Positions 52,522 through 61,761 of a stretch of 64,000 nucleotides of DNA are shown here, in pieces; position 1 is the stretch's first letter, and the number at the start of each line of letters is the position of its first letter. The notes under the pieces are model-generated. The model was not told where the DNA came from, ran no database searches, and saw only the letters and a list, made by a program, of their open reading frames with translations. Location: the NCBI RefSeq assembly GCF_024055605.1, contig NZ_JAMXLX010000002.1, forward strand, positions 372,001 to 436,000, read 5' to 3'. The position numbers and the translations under genes are program-made. This DNA is from Ciceribacter sichuanensis (GTDB taxonomy: Bacteria; Pseudomonadota; Alphaproteobacteria; Rhizobiales; Rhizobiaceae).

Positions 52522-53670
52522 ATGATGCGGTTTACCTCACTCGACTCCCTTCGGGGAATTGCGGCTCTGACGGTCGTTCTTCACCATATCTTCCTGACGT
52601 TTCCGCAGGCGATCGTGCCGGTCGATCTTTCCAGCCTGTCGGTCTGGTTGGACCCGGTCACGTATCTGCGATATTCGCCGCTGCGCACCATCGTCGGCGG
52701 AAGACCCGCCGTTATTCTCTTCTTCGCCTTGAGCGGCTTCGTGCTGGCCCTGCCTTTTGCGGTCGGTCGAAGCACCCCTTATCCGAGCTATCTGGTGAAG
52801 CGCTTCTGCCGGATTTATATCCCCTTCGCGGCCTCCATCGCCTTTGCCGCCATGCTCGCATCGCTGTCACCGGCAGGGCCGATCCAGGGCCTCAGCGACT
52901 GGTTCAACATGAAATCCTGGACAGAACCGGTCAGCATCAAGCTCATCCTCAGCCATCTTCTGATGCTTGGCACACCCTCCTCCATGGACCTCAACAACGT
53001 CATGTGGAGTCTGGTGCATGAGATGCGGATTTCGCTGTTCTTTCCCCTGATTGCACTTTTTCTCCTCCGCGCCCGCCGGATCGCATTGCCCGTCTTTTTC
53101 ATGATCTGGCTTCTCGCCAGCGCGATCGTTATGCTGTTCAGGCCGGACCCGCTGACGCGGTCGCTCCTCGATACAGCCATCTATACGCTGTTCTTCGCCC
53201 TCGGCGCGCAAATGGCGATCGACCGCACACGAATTACGGACATCGTGTCGTCCCTCAGCCGTCCCGCATTGTGGAGCGGCCTGGCGCTAGCGTTCACCCT
53301 TTTCGCAGTGCCGCCCGGTCTGCCGGGAGCGGAGCTTCTATATGGACTGGCCTCCATCATGGTCATCGCCGCAGCCCTTGGGAACAACGGTTTCCGCACC
53401 GCGCTGGAACACGACGGATGCCAGTGGCTTGGCCGGATTTCCTACAGCCTCTACCTGTTCCACCTTCCGGTGCTGCTGTTCCTGTTCCGCTGGTTCTACG
53501 GCGAAATTCATCCCGCGCTGATTATCGCGGCGTCACTTGCGATAATCGTGCCGGTCGCCGCATTGGCCTACAAAAGCGTGGAGGTCCCCTCCATGGCGCT
53601 CGGTCGTCGCCTCGGCGCCGCGCTGGCCCCGGAGACCGGAAAGGTCAGGCAATCGAGCGGGGTTTCCTGA
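52522..53670 (+). CDS. Membrane acyltransferase (acyltransferase 3 / OafA-like)
   Basis: This 382-residue protein of the acyltransferase_3 family has about ten helices. It opens with RFTSLDSLRGIAALTVVLHH, in which the arginine and histidine are the conserved catalytic-site residues, and FFALSGFVLALPFA and SYSLYLFHLPVLLFLF are further family motifs. Such enzymes acetylate or acylate surface polysaccharides, peptidoglycan or small molecules. Start at one of two adjacent ATGs (52522, 52525), with GGAG about 12 bases upstream. It sits alone between two transport units. The 190-base region upstream is AT-rich and probably carries its promoter. Confidence 0.88.
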   Translation: MMRFTSLDSLRGIAALTVVLHHIFLTFPQAIVPVDLSSLSVWLDPVTYLRYSPLRTIVGGRPAVILFFALSGFVLALPFAVGRSTPYPSYLVKRFCRIYIPFAASIAFAAMLASLSPAGPIQGLSDWFNMKSWTEPVSIKLILSHLLMLGTPSSMDLNNVMWSLVHEMRISLFFPLIALFLLRARRIALPVFFMIWLLASAIVMLFRPDPLTRSLLDTAIYTLFFALGAQMAIDRTRITDIVSSLSRPALWSGLALAFTLFAVPPGLPGAELLYGLASIMVIAAALGNNGFRTALEHDGCQWLGRISYSLYLFHLPVLLFLFRWFYGEIHPALIIAASLAIIVPVAALAYKSVEVPSMALGRRLGAALAPETGKVRQSSGVS

Positions 53671-53679
53671 AACACCGGG

Positions 53680-53694
53680 GCCGAAACCTTCGGC
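53680..53694. terminator. Short hairpin between convergent genes
   Basis: GCCGAA-ACC-TTCGGC is a compact stem-loop in the 40-base gap between the acyltransferase and the convergent XRE-type regulator gene. It has no U run; a weak shared terminator is possible. Confidence 0.35.
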
Positions 53695-53710
53695 ATCGGT
53701 ACCGTCCGTC

Positions 53711-54499
53711 TCAATATTCCGTCGGCACGGTTAGAATTTCCGCCGACGGATCTTCAAGAAACGCTCGAACCGTCGGCGGCAAATGCCGTGATCCAAGCGG
53801 CAGAACGCCGCACCGTGACAGCACCTGACGAATATCCGGCTCCCGTCCGATGGAGCGCCAGATCATCCGCGACGCATAAGGCAGGTTTTCCTTTCGCCAC
53901 GACACACCCATCGTCGTGCCGCGCAGATAGACCCGCTGATGCGCTTCGAACGGCATCAGGATAGTTTGCGACAGCATCGTGTTACGACCGATATTGCGCT
54001 CGGTGATGAAGATGCGGTTGCGCCAGAAAGCCGCCAGTCCGACATATTTCGAAAATTGCAGGATTTCCCGTTCGGCGTCGCGAATGCGCTCCACCGAGCG
54101 AACGCGGATCAACCCGTCCTCCTCGTAAAGCCTGCTGTAGGAACAGACCACCAGCCCCGGCCACGACGGCGACAGATGATACGTCTGGTAATATCCGACA
54201 TGCCGGCGCAACGCCGCGATATCACCCGGAAATCCCTGGAAAACATCGACGACGCCCTCCGCTCCCCCGAGTGACGGCCTGCGAAGCTTCTGCCCGAAGG
54301 AACGCTCCGGCAGCTGGAAATCGGCCGGCGTCAGGCCGAAGAACGCAGCGATCCGCGCCAGATTATGGGCAGACGGCTTTGCCTCGCCATTGATGTAGCG
54401 ATTGAATTGCTGACGGTTGATCCCGATCTCCCGGCACACCTGGGAGATCGAGCGCTGCGTCGCACAGGCGGTCCGGAGGTTTTCGACAAGGGCATCCAT
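53711..54499 (-). CDS. XRE-family (Cro/CI-type) transcriptional regulator
   Basis: This 262-residue protein has an N-terminal HTH_3-type domain (about 10-62; RSISQVCREIGINRQQFNRYINGEAKPS) and a C-terminal domain of about 190 residues without recognised motifs. That region is rich in aromatic and arginine residues and may sense a ligand. Start choice is uncertain: 54499 has GGAA 6 bases upstream; ATGs at 54511 and 54535 have no RBS. It is divergent from the second SBP - CocE hydrolase - alcohol dehydrogenase operon, with repeated AGCGTAAA elements next to its 5' end, so it likely controls that operon and itself. Confidence 0.85.
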   Translation of the reverse strand: MDALVENLRTACATQRSISQVCREIGINRQQFNRYINGEAKPSAHNLARIAAFFGLTPADFQLPERSFGQKLRRPSLGGAEGVVDVFQGFPGDIAALRRHVGYYQTYHLSPSWPGLVVCSYSRLYEEDGLIRVRSVERIRDAEREILQFSKYVGLAAFWRNRIFITERNIGRNTMLSQTILMPFEAHQRVYLRGTTMGVSWRKENLPYASRMIWRSIGREPDIRQVLSRCGVLPLGSRHLPPTVRAFLEDPSAEILTVPTEY

Positions 54500-54535
54500 T
54501 TTCGATTCCATACGCGATTTGAGCACAGGATACAT

Positions 54536-54558
54536 AGCGTAAACCAGCGTAAAAACGC
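54536..54558. promoter_or_regulatory. Repeat operator between XRE regulator and the second binding-protein operon
   Basis: AGCGTAAA occurs twice, at 54536 and 54546, 10 bp apart on the same face of the helix. The second copy forms the palindrome GCGT-AAAA-ACGC (54547-54558). TAGCGAAAT at 54565 is a further partial copy. The cluster lies in the divergent spacer and suits cooperative XRE binding. Confidence 0.5.
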
Positions 54559-54635
54559 GTCAGATAGCGAAATTGCGCGCCGCATTTGCCGCGATACGGT
54601 CAGCCCCGGATTTGAAACAAAAAGGGGAACCGACC

Positions 54636-56225
54636 ATGTCCGAATTCACCAGAAACACCAACGGCCTCATCCTGCCTGCGGGCGTCAACCGCCGCGGTTT
54701 CCTCGGCGGCACGGCAGCCCTTGGCGGCCTTGCTGCCTTCGGCGGCAGCCTTCTTCCCCAGTCCGCGCGGGCGCAGGAAGCCAAGCGCGGCGGCCATCTC
54801 AAGCTTGGCCTCAAGGGCGGTGCGACGAGCGACGTGCTCGACCCCGCAAGCTACAGCGCCTCGGTTCTCTTCGTGGTCGGCCGCCTCTGGGGCGACACCC
54901 TCGTCGAGTCGGATCCGAAGACCGGCGCTCCGCTGCCAGCACTCGCCACCTCGTGGGAGCCTTCCGCCGACGCCTCCGTCTGGACCTTCAAGATCCGCAG
55001 CGACGTCGCCTTCCATGACGGCAGCAAGATGACTGTCTCCGACATCGTCGCCACGCTGAAGCGTCACTCGGATGCAAACTCCAAGTCCGGCGCGCTCGGC
55101 CTGCTCTCCTCCATCACCGCGATCGAGGAAAAGGCCGGCGATCTCGTCCTGACGCTCAAGGAAGGCAATGCTGACCTGCCGCTGATGCTGACCGACTACC
55201 ATCTGATCATTCAGCCCAAGGGCGGCGTCGAGAACCCGGCAGCCGCCATCGGCACCGGCCCCTATGTGCTGAAGAGTTTCGAGCCAGGCGTCCGCGCAAC
55301 CTTCGAGAAGAACGCAAGCGACTGGCGCTCCGATCGCGGTTATGTCGAGAGCGTCGAAATCATCGTCATGAACGATGCGACCGCCCGTATCGCCGCCCTG
55401 TCCTCGGGTCAGGTCCATTTCATCAACACCGTCGATCCGAAGACCGTGCCGCTACTCAAGCGCGCACCGAAGGTCGAGATCGTGCGCAGTTCGGGCAAGG
55501 GCTTCTACAGCTTCCTGATGCATTGCGACACCGCCCCCTTCGACAACAATGACCTGCGTCTTGCCCTGAAATACGCTGTCGACCGTCAGGCAATCCTCGA
55601 TCAGGTTCTCGGCGGCTTCGGCACGCTCGGCAACGACTATCCGGTGAACGGCAACTACGCTCTGGCGCCTGAAAACATCGAGCAGCGCATGTACGACCCG
55701 GACAAGGCGGCCTTCCACTTCAAGAAGTCCGGCCTCGACCGCCCGGTCCTGCTGCGCACGTCCGACGCGGCCTTCCCCGGCGCCGTGGACGCCGCCATCC
55801 TGTTCCAGGAAAGCGCCAAGAAGGCAGGCATCGAAATCGAGGTGAAGCGCGAGCCGGAAGACGGCTACTGGACCAACGTCTGGAACGCCCAGCCCTTCTG
55901 CGCATCCTACTGGGGCGGCCGCCCGACGCAGGATTCCCGCTACTCCACCTCCTATCTCTCGACGGCGGAATGGAACGACACCCGTTTCAAGCGCGAGGAT
56001 TTCGACAAGATGCTGCTCGAGGCTCGCTCCGAGCTAGACGACGCCAAGCGCAAGGCACTCTACCACAGCATGGCGCTGATGGTTCGCGACGAAGGCGGCC
56101 TCATCCTGCCGGTGTTCAACGACTACATCATGGCGTCTTCGAACACGCTCAAGGGCTTCGTCGATGATATCGGCAATGACATGTCGAACGGCTATATCGG
56201 TAGCCGCGTCTGGTTCGACGCCTGA
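54636..56225 (+). CDS. Second dipeptide-type (family 5) ABC substrate-binding protein, paralogue of the 47180 gene
   Basis: This 529-residue SBP_bac_5 protein has exactly the same length as the one at 47180. It shares most motifs in register: GGHLKLGLKGGATSDVLDP, WTFKIRSDVAFHDGSKMTVSD, ASDWRSDRGYVESVE and the terminal DDIGNDMSNGYIGSRVW. It has a twin-arginine signal (NRRGFLGGTAALGGLAAFGG). AGGGGA lies about 6 bases upstream of the ATG. No permease or ATPase genes accompany it; it likely docks on the DppBCDF-type importer upstream and widens its ligand range. It heads an operon with a CocE-type hydrolase and an alcohol dehydrogenase. Confidence 0.92.
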   Translation: MSEFTRNTNGLILPAGVNRRGFLGGTAALGGLAAFGGSLLPQSARAQEAKRGGHLKLGLKGGATSDVLDPASYSASVLFVVGRLWGDTLVESDPKTGAPLPALATSWEPSADASVWTFKIRSDVAFHDGSKMTVSDIVATLKRHSDANSKSGALGLLSSITAIEEKAGDLVLTLKEGNADLPLMLTDYHLIIQPKGGVENPAAAIGTGPYVLKSFEPGVRATFEKNASDWRSDRGYVESVEIIVMNDATARIAALSSGQVHFINTVDPKTVPLLKRAPKVEIVRSSGKGFYSFLMHCDTAPFDNNDLRLALKYAVDRQAILDQVLGGFGTLGNDYPVNGNYALAPENIEQRMYDPDKAAFHFKKSGLDRPVLLRTSDAAFPGAVDAAILFQESAKKAGIEIEVKREPEDGYWTNVWNAQPFCASYWGGRPTQDSRYSTSYLSTAEWNDTRFKREDFDKMLLEARSELDDAKRKALYHSMALMVRDEGGLILPVFNDYIMASSNTLKGFVDDIGNDMSNGYIGSRVWFDA

Positions 56226-56248
56226 AAACGCAGGATAGGAAGCCCATC

Positions 56249-58249
56249 ATGTCTGGCACACGCCCCTTCCAAGTCATCGAGAACCAGTGGATCGTCCTGA
56301 AGGACGGCACACGCCTTGCCGCCCGCATCTGGATGCCGGACGGGGCGGAAGCCGATCCCGTGCCGGCGGTTTTCGAATTCCTGCCCTACCGCAAGCGCGA
56401 CGGAACCTGCCTGCGCGACGAGTCGACCTATCCGTCCTTCGCGGAGGCCGGCATTGCCGGCGTCCGCGTCGACATCCGCGGCTCCGGTGAATCGGATGGC
56501 GTCATCGACGGCGAATACACTCCGCTCGAACTCGCCAACGCCTGCGAACTCATCGCCTGGATCGCCGAACAGCCGTGGTCGAACGGCTCGGTCGGCATGA
56601 TGGGTATCTCCTGGGGCGGCTTCAACTGCCTGCAGGTGGCGGCGATGCGGCCGCCTGCCCTGAAAGCGGTCATTTCGATCGCGTCCACCACCGATCGCTA
56701 CAACGACGATATCCACTACAAGGACGGTTGCCATCTCTCGGCCCAGCTTTCCTGGGCAGCAACCATGCAGGGCTACCAGTCTCGCTCCCCGGACCCGGCG
56801 CTCGTGGGCGACCGCTGGAAGGAAATGTGGCTCGAACGGCTGGAAAACGAACCCTTCTTCATGGAGGAATGGCTCTCGCACCAGCGCCGTGACGACTTCT
56901 GGAAACACGGCTCGATCTGTGAAGACTTTTCCGCTTTCCAGGTGCCCGCGCTGGTGATTGCCGGCTGGGCCGACGGCTATCGCAACACGCCGCTCAAGGC
57001 CGCGGAAGGCTTGGGCGAAAAGGCCAAGGCGTTGATCGGCCCCTGGGTCCATAAATATCCGCATTTCGCCTGGCCCAAGCCGCGCGCCGATTTTCTCGGC
57101 GAGGCAATCCGCTGGTGGAACCGCTGGCTGCGTGACGAAGCGAACGGCATCGAGGATACGCCGCAAGTGCGAGCCTACATCATGGACGGCATCCGCCCCG
57201 CCCCGCGCCGCGACGTCGACCCCGGCCGCTGGATTGCCAAGGCTGCATGGAGCGAGCCGGAATACCAGTCCTTCGCAGTCGACGCCCATGGAGCACTCGT
57301 CACCGGCAATCCGGCTGGAGCGAGCGCGGGAGACGTCTTCCTGAAATCGCCGCTCGACACCGGCACGGCCTCAGGCGAATGGTTCACCCTGAAGCCCGAT
57401 GCGGAAATGGCAATCGACCAACGCAGCGACGATGCCGGTTCCCTCTGCTTCGAGACCGCACCGCTCACGCAGGATGTCGACTACCTCGGCCGCCCCGTCG
57501 TCACGCTGGAAGTGGCCTGCGATGCGGACTGGGCGAACCTGATTGCCCGCGTCGTCGATGTCCATCCCGACGGCACCGCCTATCGCGTCTCCTTCGGCGT
57601 CCTCAATCTGGCGCATCGCGAAAGCAATGAAAATCCCAAGGCCATGCCGCATGGCAAGAAGGTCAAGGTGACCGTGACGCTCGACGCCTGCGGTTATCGT
57701 TTCCGGGCCGGTCACAGGATCCGCGTCGCGCTTTCGACCGCCTATTGGCCGATGGTGCTGCCGGCACCCTTCGATCCGGGGCTGACAGTCGATACGGCCA
57801 GCCTGTCGCTCGCCTTGCCCCTTCTCGGCGCCCATGATGAAATCACGGTGAAGGAGCCGGACAATCCGGATCCGCTGCCGAAATACATCAACCACGAACC
57901 GGGCGAGACCCAGCGACAGGTGCTGCGCGATCTCTCCGGCAACAGCACCACCTACTATCTGCTGGAGGACACGGGCCTTTCCGAACACCCGGATACCGGT
58001 CTCTCCACCCGCCAGATCCGCGAGGAGGCCTGGTCGATCACGCCCGGTGATCCGCTGTCCATGTCGGGAACCTCGACCTGGACATGCGACATGGTTCGTC
58101 CCGGCTGGACGGTTCGCTCGGTCGCGACCTCGACCATGACCTGCACTGAGACCGAATGGCTGATCGAGGCGCATGTGACAGCCCATGAAGGCGAGGCTCT
58201 TGTCTTCGAGCGACACTTCGAGCGCCGCATCGCACGTGATTTCATGTGA
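56249..58249 (+). CDS. CocE/NonD-type (S15 family) serine hydrolase
   Basis: This 666-residue protein has the X-Pro dipeptidyl-peptidase/cocaine-esterase architecture. An alpha/beta hydrolase core of about 310 residues (nucleophile Ser121 in GISWGG, DIRGSGESDG upstream) contains a helical cap. A jelly-roll C-terminal domain (from about residue 320, including YRFRAGHRIRVALSTAYWP) follows. It hydrolyses esters or N-terminal dipeptides, and no signal peptide is seen, so it acts on imported material in the cytosol. AGGA lies 9 bases upstream of the ATG. In operon with the second binding protein, it probably processes that ligand. Confidence 0.92.
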   Translation: MSGTRPFQVIENQWIVLKDGTRLAARIWMPDGAEADPVPAVFEFLPYRKRDGTCLRDESTYPSFAEAGIAGVRVDIRGSGESDGVIDGEYTPLELANACELIAWIAEQPWSNGSVGMMGISWGGFNCLQVAAMRPPALKAVISIASTTDRYNDDIHYKDGCHLSAQLSWAATMQGYQSRSPDPALVGDRWKEMWLERLENEPFFMEEWLSHQRRDDFWKHGSICEDFSAFQVPALVIAGWADGYRNTPLKAAEGLGEKAKALIGPWVHKYPHFAWPKPRADFLGEAIRWWNRWLRDEANGIEDTPQVRAYIMDGIRPAPRRDVDPGRWIAKAAWSEPEYQSFAVDAHGALVTGNPAGASAGDVFLKSPLDTGTASGEWFTLKPDAEMAIDQRSDDAGSLCFETAPLTQDVDYLGRPVVTLEVACDADWANLIARVVDVHPDGTAYRVSFGVLNLAHRESNENPKAMPHGKKVKVTVTLDACGYRFRAGHRIRVALSTAYWPMVLPAPFDPGLTVDTASLSLALPLLGAHDEITVKEPDNPDPLPKYINHEPGETQRQVLRDLSGNSTTYYLLEDTGLSEHPDTGLSTRQIREEAWSITPGDPLSMSGTSTWTCDMVRPGWTVRSVATSTMTCTETEWLIEAHVTAHEGEALVFERHFERRIARDFM

Positions 58250-58266
58250 TCGACGTGCTTTGATAT

Positions 58267-58292
58267 CTCGCCGCCGGAATGTCGGCGGCGAG
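58267..58292 (+). other. Hairpin just upstream of the alcohol dehydrogenase RBS
   Basis: A 9-bp perfect stem CTCGCCGCC / GGCGGCGAG with an 8-base loop ends 5 bases before the AAGGAGAG ribosome-binding site. It may protect the downstream message or tune initiation. Confidence 0.55.
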
Positions 58293-58308
58293 TCTGAAGG
58301 AGAGTTTC

Positions 58309-59352
58309 ATGAAGGCGATGCTTTACGAGCGTTTTGGCGAATCCCCTGAAGTGATCGACGTTCCCGATCCGTCGCCGCCGAAAGCCGGTGTCGTCCTCAG
58401 CATCACCGCGACAGGCCTCTGCCGCAGTGACTGGCACGGCTGGAAGGGACACGATTCCGATATCAACCTGCCGCATGTCCCCGGCCACGAATTCGCCGGA
58501 TTGGTCGAGGCTGTCGGGCCGGAAGTGAAGCGCTTCAAGGTCGGCGACCGCGTGACCGTGCCCTTCGTCTCCGGTTGCGGCCACTGCTTCGAATGCAAAT
58601 CGGGCAACAGTCAGGTTTGCGAGGAGCAGTTCCAGCCCGGCTTCACCCATTGGGGCAGCTATGCCGAATTCATGGCGCTGGATTACGCCGACCATAACCT
58701 TGTCAAGCTCCCCGACGCAATCGACGATGCGACGGCGGCAAGCCTCGGCTGCCGTTTCGCAACCTCGTTCCGCGCGGTCGTCGATCAGGGACGGCTCAAG
58801 GGTGGCGAGTGGCTGGCCGTGCACGGTTGCGGCGGCGTCGGCCTTTCCGCCATCATGATCGGCAAGGCACTCGGCGCCAACGTCGTTGCCGTCGATATCT
58901 CCGAAGAAAAACTCACGCTCGCCCGCTCGCTCGGCGCTTCGGTCACGATCAACTCGACGCGCGAGACGGACGTACCCGTTGCTGTGCGCGATGCAACCGG
59001 CGGCGGCGTTCACGTCTCCATCGATGCGCTGGGGTACCCCTCCACCTGCTGCAATTCGATCGTCAACCTGCGCCGGCGCGGTCGCCATGTACAGGTCGGC
59101 CTGATGCTCGCCGATCACGCGACACCGCCGCTGCCGATGGACCGGGTCATCGCCCATGAACTGGAGATATACGGCAGTCACGGGATGCAATCCTGGCGCT
59201 ATGACGCCATGCTCGCAATGATCGAAGCCGGCACATTGCAGCCCCAGAAACTGATTGGCAGGCACATATCGCTGACGGAAGCGGTCCCGGCCCTGATGGC
59301 CATGGACAGCTTTGCCGAAAACGGCATCACCATCATCGACCGGTTCGAGTGA
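58309..59352 (+). CDS. Zinc-dependent alcohol dehydrogenase (MDR family)
   Basis: This 347-residue medium-chain dehydrogenase has a catalytic zinc site CRSDWHGW with GHEFAG, the structural zinc four-cysteine loop ([15 protein letters not shown]), a Rossmann motif GCGGVGLSA and the NAD-selective VVAVDIS. The start is ATG 58309 with AAGGAGAG 5 bases upstream; a GTG/ATG ten codons upstream (58279) lies in the hairpin and is unlikely. It ends the operon started by the second binding protein. It should oxidise an alcohol released or produced by the CocE-type hydrolase. The full zinc ligand set and standard length suggest an active enzyme. Confidence 0.92.
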   Translation: MKAMLYERFGESPEVIDVPDPSPPKAGVVLSITATGLCRSDWHGWKGHDSDINLPHVPGHEFAGLVEAVGPEVKRFKVGDRVTVPFVSGCGHCFECKSGNSQVCEEQFQPGFTHWGSYAEFMALDYADHNLVKLPDAIDDATAASLGCRFATSFRAVVDQGRLKGGEWLAVHGCGGVGLSAIMIGKALGANVVAVDISEEKLTLARSLGASVTINSTRETDVPVAVRDATGGGVHVSIDALGYPSTCCNSIVNLRRRGRHVQVGLMLADHATPPLPMDRVIAHELEIYGSHGMQSWRYDAMLAMIEAGTLQPQKLIGRHISLTEAVPALMAMDSFAENGITIIDRFE

Positions 59353-59359
59353 AAAACAC

Positions 59360-59391
59360 TGCAGCAGCAGGGCACCTCGCTCGCTGCTGCA
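59360..59391 (+). terminator. Hairpin after the zinc alcohol dehydrogenase gene
   Basis: A 9-bp perfect stem TGCAGCAGC / GCTGCTGCA with a 14-base loop is followed by CTTTC. It begins 8 bases past the stop and marks the operon end. The T tract is weak. Confidence 0.6.
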
Positions 59392-59482
59392 CTTTCAATC
59401 CGATTAAAATTAACAGATTATTTTTAGTTATTTAGCATAAACGTGAATGCTCGCATCTCGCCTATTCCGGAGCTTTTACCTC

Positions 59483-61195
59483 ATGTCCATGCTTTCCCTC
59501 GGCCTCGGTTCTGATGCCTCCCGCATCGTCGAGGCATTAAACCGTTCGCTCGCCATCATCGAGTTCGATCTGGAAGGTAACATCCTCGACGCCAACGACA
59601 ATTTCTGTCGCGTGATGGGCTATCGTAAGAGCGAGATCGTTGGCAGGCACCATCGCATCTTCATCGATCCGGCAGAAGCGAACTCACCTGCCTACCGCGA
59701 ATTCTGGCGCAATCTTGCAGCCGGCAAGTACGATCAGCAGCAGTACAAGCGCATCGGCAAGGGCGGCCGGACGGTCTGGATCGAGGCGACCTACAATCCG
59801 GTCTTTCGCGGCAGCAGGCCTTACAAGGTGGTGAAGACAGCAACCGACATCACCGCGGCGAAGCTTCAAGCCCTGGACAGCACCGGCAAGATCTCGGCGC
59901 TCTCCCGCTCGCAGGCGATCATCGAATTTACGCCGAAGGGCGAAATCATCACTGCCAACGAGAACTTTCTCGACCTGATGGGCTATAGCCTGCAGGAGAT
60001 CAAGGGCCACCATCATTCCCTGTTTTGCGAACAAGAATACGCCAAATCCACCGGCTACAGCGCCTTCTGGAACAGCCTTGCCTCCGGCGAGTTTCATTCC
60101 GACCAGTTTACCCGCGTGACGAAGAGCGGCAAAAGGGTTCACATTCAGGCAACCTACAACCCGATCCTCGACGAGACCGGCAAGGTCTGGAAGGTCGTAA
60201 AATTCGCCAACGACGTCACCGGCCGCGTCCGGGCCATGGACGAACTTGCAGCAGGCCTCCACCGGCTGGCCGACTGCAACATCCGTATCACGATGGACCA
60301 CCCCTTCTCATCCGAATTCGAGCCCCTGCGCCACGACTTCAACACCTCTATCGCCAAGTTTCAGGAAACGCTGGTCGAGGTTCTCGCAGAAACGGCGCAG
60401 CTCAAGTCCAACAGCGCCGAAATGCGCGAAGGATCCGAGCATCTGGCCAGCCGCTCCGAGCAGCAGGCGTCCTCACTCGAGGAAACTTCGGCAGCACTCG
60501 AGCAGATCACCGCCACCATCCGCGAATCCACCAACCGCACGAACGACACGCGATCTCTGGTCCGTGACGCTCACAAGGCGGCAACAGCTTCGGTGGAAGT
60601 CGTCAAATCGACGGTCGCAGCCATGGGACGCATCGAGAGCGCCTCAAAGGAGATCGCCAATATCATCGACGTCATCGACGAGATTGCCTTCCAGACGAAC
60701 CTCTTGGCCCTCAACGCCGGCGTCGAAGCCGCGCGCGCAGGCGAAAGCGGCAAGGGCTTTGCCGTCGTGGCACAGGAAGTGCGCGAACTTGCACAGCGTT
60801 CGGCCAAGGCCGCGCAGGAGATCGCCCAGCTCATCACCCACTCCTCGGACGAGGTGAAGGAAGGCGTCAGGCTGGTGGCGGACACCGGCGACGCGCTGAA
60901 CCGCATCGAGACCTTCGTCCACTCGATCGACCTCAACGTGGAAGCGATCGCAACCGCCGCCATCGAACAGTCGCACCGGCTGTCGGAAATCAGCACGGCG
61001 GTCAACGCCCTCGACCAGGTAACCCAGCAGAACACCTCCATGGTTGGCAGCATGAAGGGCATCAGCCTGGCGCTGGCGGAAGGAGCCGAAAAGCTCGTCG
61101 TACTGGTCAACCGCTTCAAGCTGAACCGGCGGAAAACCATTCGCGAGCCGGGTGTGACCGCGCCAGCGGCAGCACCGGTGCACCGGGCCGCCTGA
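59483..61195 (+). CDS. Soluble chemoreceptor with two PAS domains
   Basis: This 570-residue methyl-accepting chemotaxis protein has no transmembrane segment. Two PAS domains follow each other (about residues 12-130 and 135-250; each has an [13 protein letters not shown] or [12 protein letters not shown] motif and an FNSL/FWRNL-type helix). A HAMP-like linker and the signalling hairpin ([19 protein letters not shown]) come next. Paired PAS domains often sense redox state or haem ligands. It lacks a C-terminal xWxxF tail. Start at 59483 has GGAG about 11 bases upstream; an earlier ATG at 59447 is possible. An AT-rich promoter region precedes it. No che genes are nearby. Confidence 0.9.
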   Translation: MSMLSLGLGSDASRIVEALNRSLAIIEFDLEGNILDANDNFCRVMGYRKSEIVGRHHRIFIDPAEANSPAYREFWRNLAAGKYDQQQYKRIGKGGRTVWIEATYNPVFRGSRPYKVVKTATDITAAKLQALDSTGKISALSRSQAIIEFTPKGEIITANENFLDLMGYSLQEIKGHHHSLFCEQEYAKSTGYSAFWNSLASGEFHSDQFTRVTKSGKRVHIQATYNPILDETGKVWKVVKFANDVTGRVRAMDELAAGLHRLADCNIRITMDHPFSSEFEPLRHDFNTSIAKFQETLVEVLAETAQLKSNSAEMREGSEHLASRSEQQASSLEETSAALEQITATIRESTNRTNDTRSLVRDAHKAATASVEVVKSTVAAMGRIESASKEIANIIDVIDEIAFQTNLLALNAGVEAARAGESGKGFAVVAQEVRELAQRSAKAAQEIAQLITHSSDEVKEGVRLVADTGDALNRIETFVHSIDLNVEAIATAAIEQSHRLSEISTAVNALDQVTQQNTSMVGSMKGISLALAEGAEKLVVLVNRFKLNRRKTIREPGVTAPAAAPVHRAA

Positions 61196-61201
61196 TCAGG
61201 G

Positions 61202-61636
61202 TCAGGAAAACATCCGCGTCTCGTTCTGCCTGCTTCCGGCGCTGAGTTCCCGAAGCAGGCGCAACGCCTTCTCGGCATCGGTAGCCGGCACGAAGATATG
61301 GTCGTGATAAAAAGCCGCGACGACGTTCGCGGCTATTCCGTTTCGTGCGAGTTCACCTGAAACGGCAGCGGTCAACCCCACGGCTTCCAGCGAGGAATGC
61401 ACATCGAGCGTGATCTGCCTCAACGGCGTCCCGCCAGCCAGTCCGTGCTCCCTCGCTTTGTCCTCGGAGAGGATCAGCGTCAGCCCTTCCGTCTCCCGAA
61501 AGGTTCCCACCGGATCCAGTGCAGCGAGGTCCAGAGCGTGTCCCGCTGGTACATGCACGAACACGAAGAGACCGGGAGCCAGTTGAGGCTCCATCTCCGC
61601 CAGAAGTTGCACCGGGTCAATGATACCGTTACTCAT
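61202..61636 (-). CDS. ACT-domain-like small protein
   Basis: This 144-residue cytosolic protein looks like an ACT-like pair (aspartokinase-like DUF2241 type): ALDPVGTFRETEGLTLILSEDKA, then a second beta-alpha-beta unit ending SLEAVGLTAAVSGELARNGIAANVVAAFYHDHIFV, a typical ACT amino-acid-binding arrangement. It may sense an amino acid. The ATG at 61636 has GGGGG upstream; a TTG at 61642 is unlikely. It is convergent with the chemoreceptor (6-base gap) and divergent from the MHS transporter. Confidence 0.82.
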   Translation of the reverse strand: MSNGIIDPVQLLAEMEPQLAPGLFVFVHVPAGHALDLAALDPVGTFRETEGLTLILSEDKAREHGLAGGTPLRQITLDVHSSLEAVGLTAAVSGELARNGIAANVVAAFYHDHIFVPATDAEKALRLLRELSAGSRQNETRMFS

Positions 61637-61761
61637 CCCCAAGCCCCCGCATTTTCAGGGCATTTCGGCCCGACGCAACCATGAAATGGCTTGCAATACC
61701 GGCCGCTTTGCCGCATTCCCGGCCCGGCGCGCTCGATGCGCTGTATTTCAGGACGCCTCGC

